From Polyangia bacterium (GTDB lineage: Bacteria > Myxococcota_A > Polyangia > Nannocystales > Nannocystaceae): 64,000 nt of DNA. How positions within the stretch are numbered: position 1 is the stretch's first letter; each line of letters begins with the position of its first letter. Position numbers and translations under genes: made by a program. Location: assembly GCA_030424595.1 (NCBI GenBank), contig JAUHWG010000038.1:1-64000 (forward strand). Reading direction: 5' to 3'. The notes under the pieces are model-generated. The model saw only the letters and a list, made by a program, of their open reading frames with translations. It did not search any database and had not been told where the DNA came from. This document shows positions 63,492 through 64,000 of this stretch, piece by piece.

Positions 63492-64000
63492 ATGGCCTCC
63501 ACTGCGCTCGCCGAGCTCCGCCGCGAACTCCTCGTCACTCACCATGTCGGTCGGATCCAGCGGATGCTGGGGTTGGGCCGTGAGGCGAAGGCCGGCGGCG
63601 CTGCGGGCGAGCGCGCGTTGGCGCTGATCGACGCGTTCTCGGCCGGTGATGTCTACGAGCGTCGTCTCGCGCTCTTCGCCCTCCAGATCGCCGGCGACGG
63701 CGAGCGTCTCCTGCCCTTCACCGAGGATGAGGCGACGTCGCTGTGGTCGATGGCCTTCTCGATCGTCCCGCGGATCTGCGACGAGGAGCAGGCGTTGCGA
63801 GCCCTCCGGGTGGCCTATGCCCTCCGCCGTGACCGCGAGCTCCTCCGCGCGCTGGCGCGCCGCGGTCGACGTGCGGTGGTCGATCGCTATCTCGACTGGC
63901 TCTCCGAGCAGCCCGGTCTCCACGACTTCGCCGACCTCGTCCCGCTCGCGAGCGAGGCCGGCGTCCGCCGTCACCTGAGCCGCGCCCTCGAGCGGCCGAG
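63492..64000 (+). CDS. Hypothetical protein, N-terminal part (runs off the window)
   Basis: The frame starts at the ATG at 63492 (a GTG three bases earlier is in frame) and stays open to the window end, 169 codons, with strong GC3 bias. The residues visible (AELRRELLVTHHVGRIQR, ALIDAFSAGDVYERRLALFAL, split here) form repeated amphipathic helices of HEAT-like character. The function is unknown and the C-terminus is missing. Confidence 0.75.
   Translation, partial: MASTALAELRRELLVTHHVGRIQRMLGLGREAKAGGAAGERALALIDAFSAGDVYERRLALFALQIAGDGERLLPFTEDEATSLWSMAFSIVPRICDEEQALRALRVAYALRRDRELLRALARRGRRAVVDRYLDWLSEQPGLHDFADLVPLASEAGVRRHLSRALERP

Overview
The window is very GC-rich DNA that reads like a myxobacterial chromosome, most plausibly from the Nannocystis side of the Myxococcota. 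That placement is an inference. It rests on the many predicted lipoproteins with long Ser/Thr/Gly/Asp linkers behind the lipobox, seven DUF4215-type Cys-rich repeats in one protein, a Ser/Thr kinase with a periplasmic tail, a FecR/TPR protein coupled to an ECF-like sigma factor, a PATAN-type response regulator, and intergenic spaces full of short GC-rich tandem repeats. I found no rRNA, tRNA, CRISPR array, insertion sequence or phage gene.

Layout. 1-506 holds copy A of a structured repeat and a small tandem array. 507-9100 carries a lipoprotein, a membrane-anchored triheme cytochrome c, an unrecognised 1085-residue protein, and a patatin-like lipase flanked by two paralogous lipoproteins (the second extends to 10.2 kb). 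10.3-12.1 kb is a coupled NUDIX hydrolase and queG pair. 12.1-13.08 kb has no gene: it holds G-rich repeats, copy B of the structured repeat in opposite orientation, and a 90-bp tandem array. 13.1-20.7 kb carries an amidohydrolase lipoprotein, an RsuA-type pseudouridine synthase with a small Cys-rich lipoprotein, a TPR membrane protein, a siroheme nitrite/sulfite reductase, an NrdG-like radical SAM protein and a small acyltransferase.

20.9-24.9 kb is a three-gene minus-strand operon: GAF sensor histidine kinase, tryptophanase, stand-alone receiver. The first two overlap by ATGA, and the third has its Shine-Dalgarno sequence over the tryptophanase stop codon. 25.2-38.4 kb is a mix of signalling (Roadblock-like, REC-PATAN, cyclic-nucleotide-binding), an S41 protease, an aldehyde dehydrogenase, a DUF4920 lipoprotein, a PafA-like phosphatase, a UbiB-family kinase, a DUF72 protein, oligoribonuclease and a GNAT protein. 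38.6-41.9 kb encodes an Hsp70 relative with about 435 acidic disordered residues inserted at the start of its substrate-binding domain. 42.5-45.3 kb holds a DUF4215/fibrinogen-like lipoprotein, another lipoprotein and a two-EF-hand protein. 45.4-49.8 kb is mutA-mutB (methylmalonyl-CoA mutase), followed by a PhyH-type oxygenase divergent from a Leu/Ile/Val-type binding lipoprotein. 52.8-57.0 kb has a PknB-like kinase convergent with the ECF sigma/FecR-TPR operon. 57.4-64.0 kb has a lipoprotein-rlmN pair, an unrecognised 709-residue protein, an FAD carotenoid/retinol-type oxidoreductase, and the start of a gene that runs off the window.

Two observations stand out. The first is a pair of inverted copies of a nested-hairpin element whose unpaired strands are identical (37 of 37 positions) while both stems differ by compensating changes. 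That is the signature of a structure under selection, and it matches no family I recognise. The second is the kinase-tryptophanase-receiver operon, which ties indole (or ammonia and pyruvate) production directly to two-component signalling. Housekeeping genes here are ordinary in sequence, but the intergenic regions are unusually rich in minisatellites.
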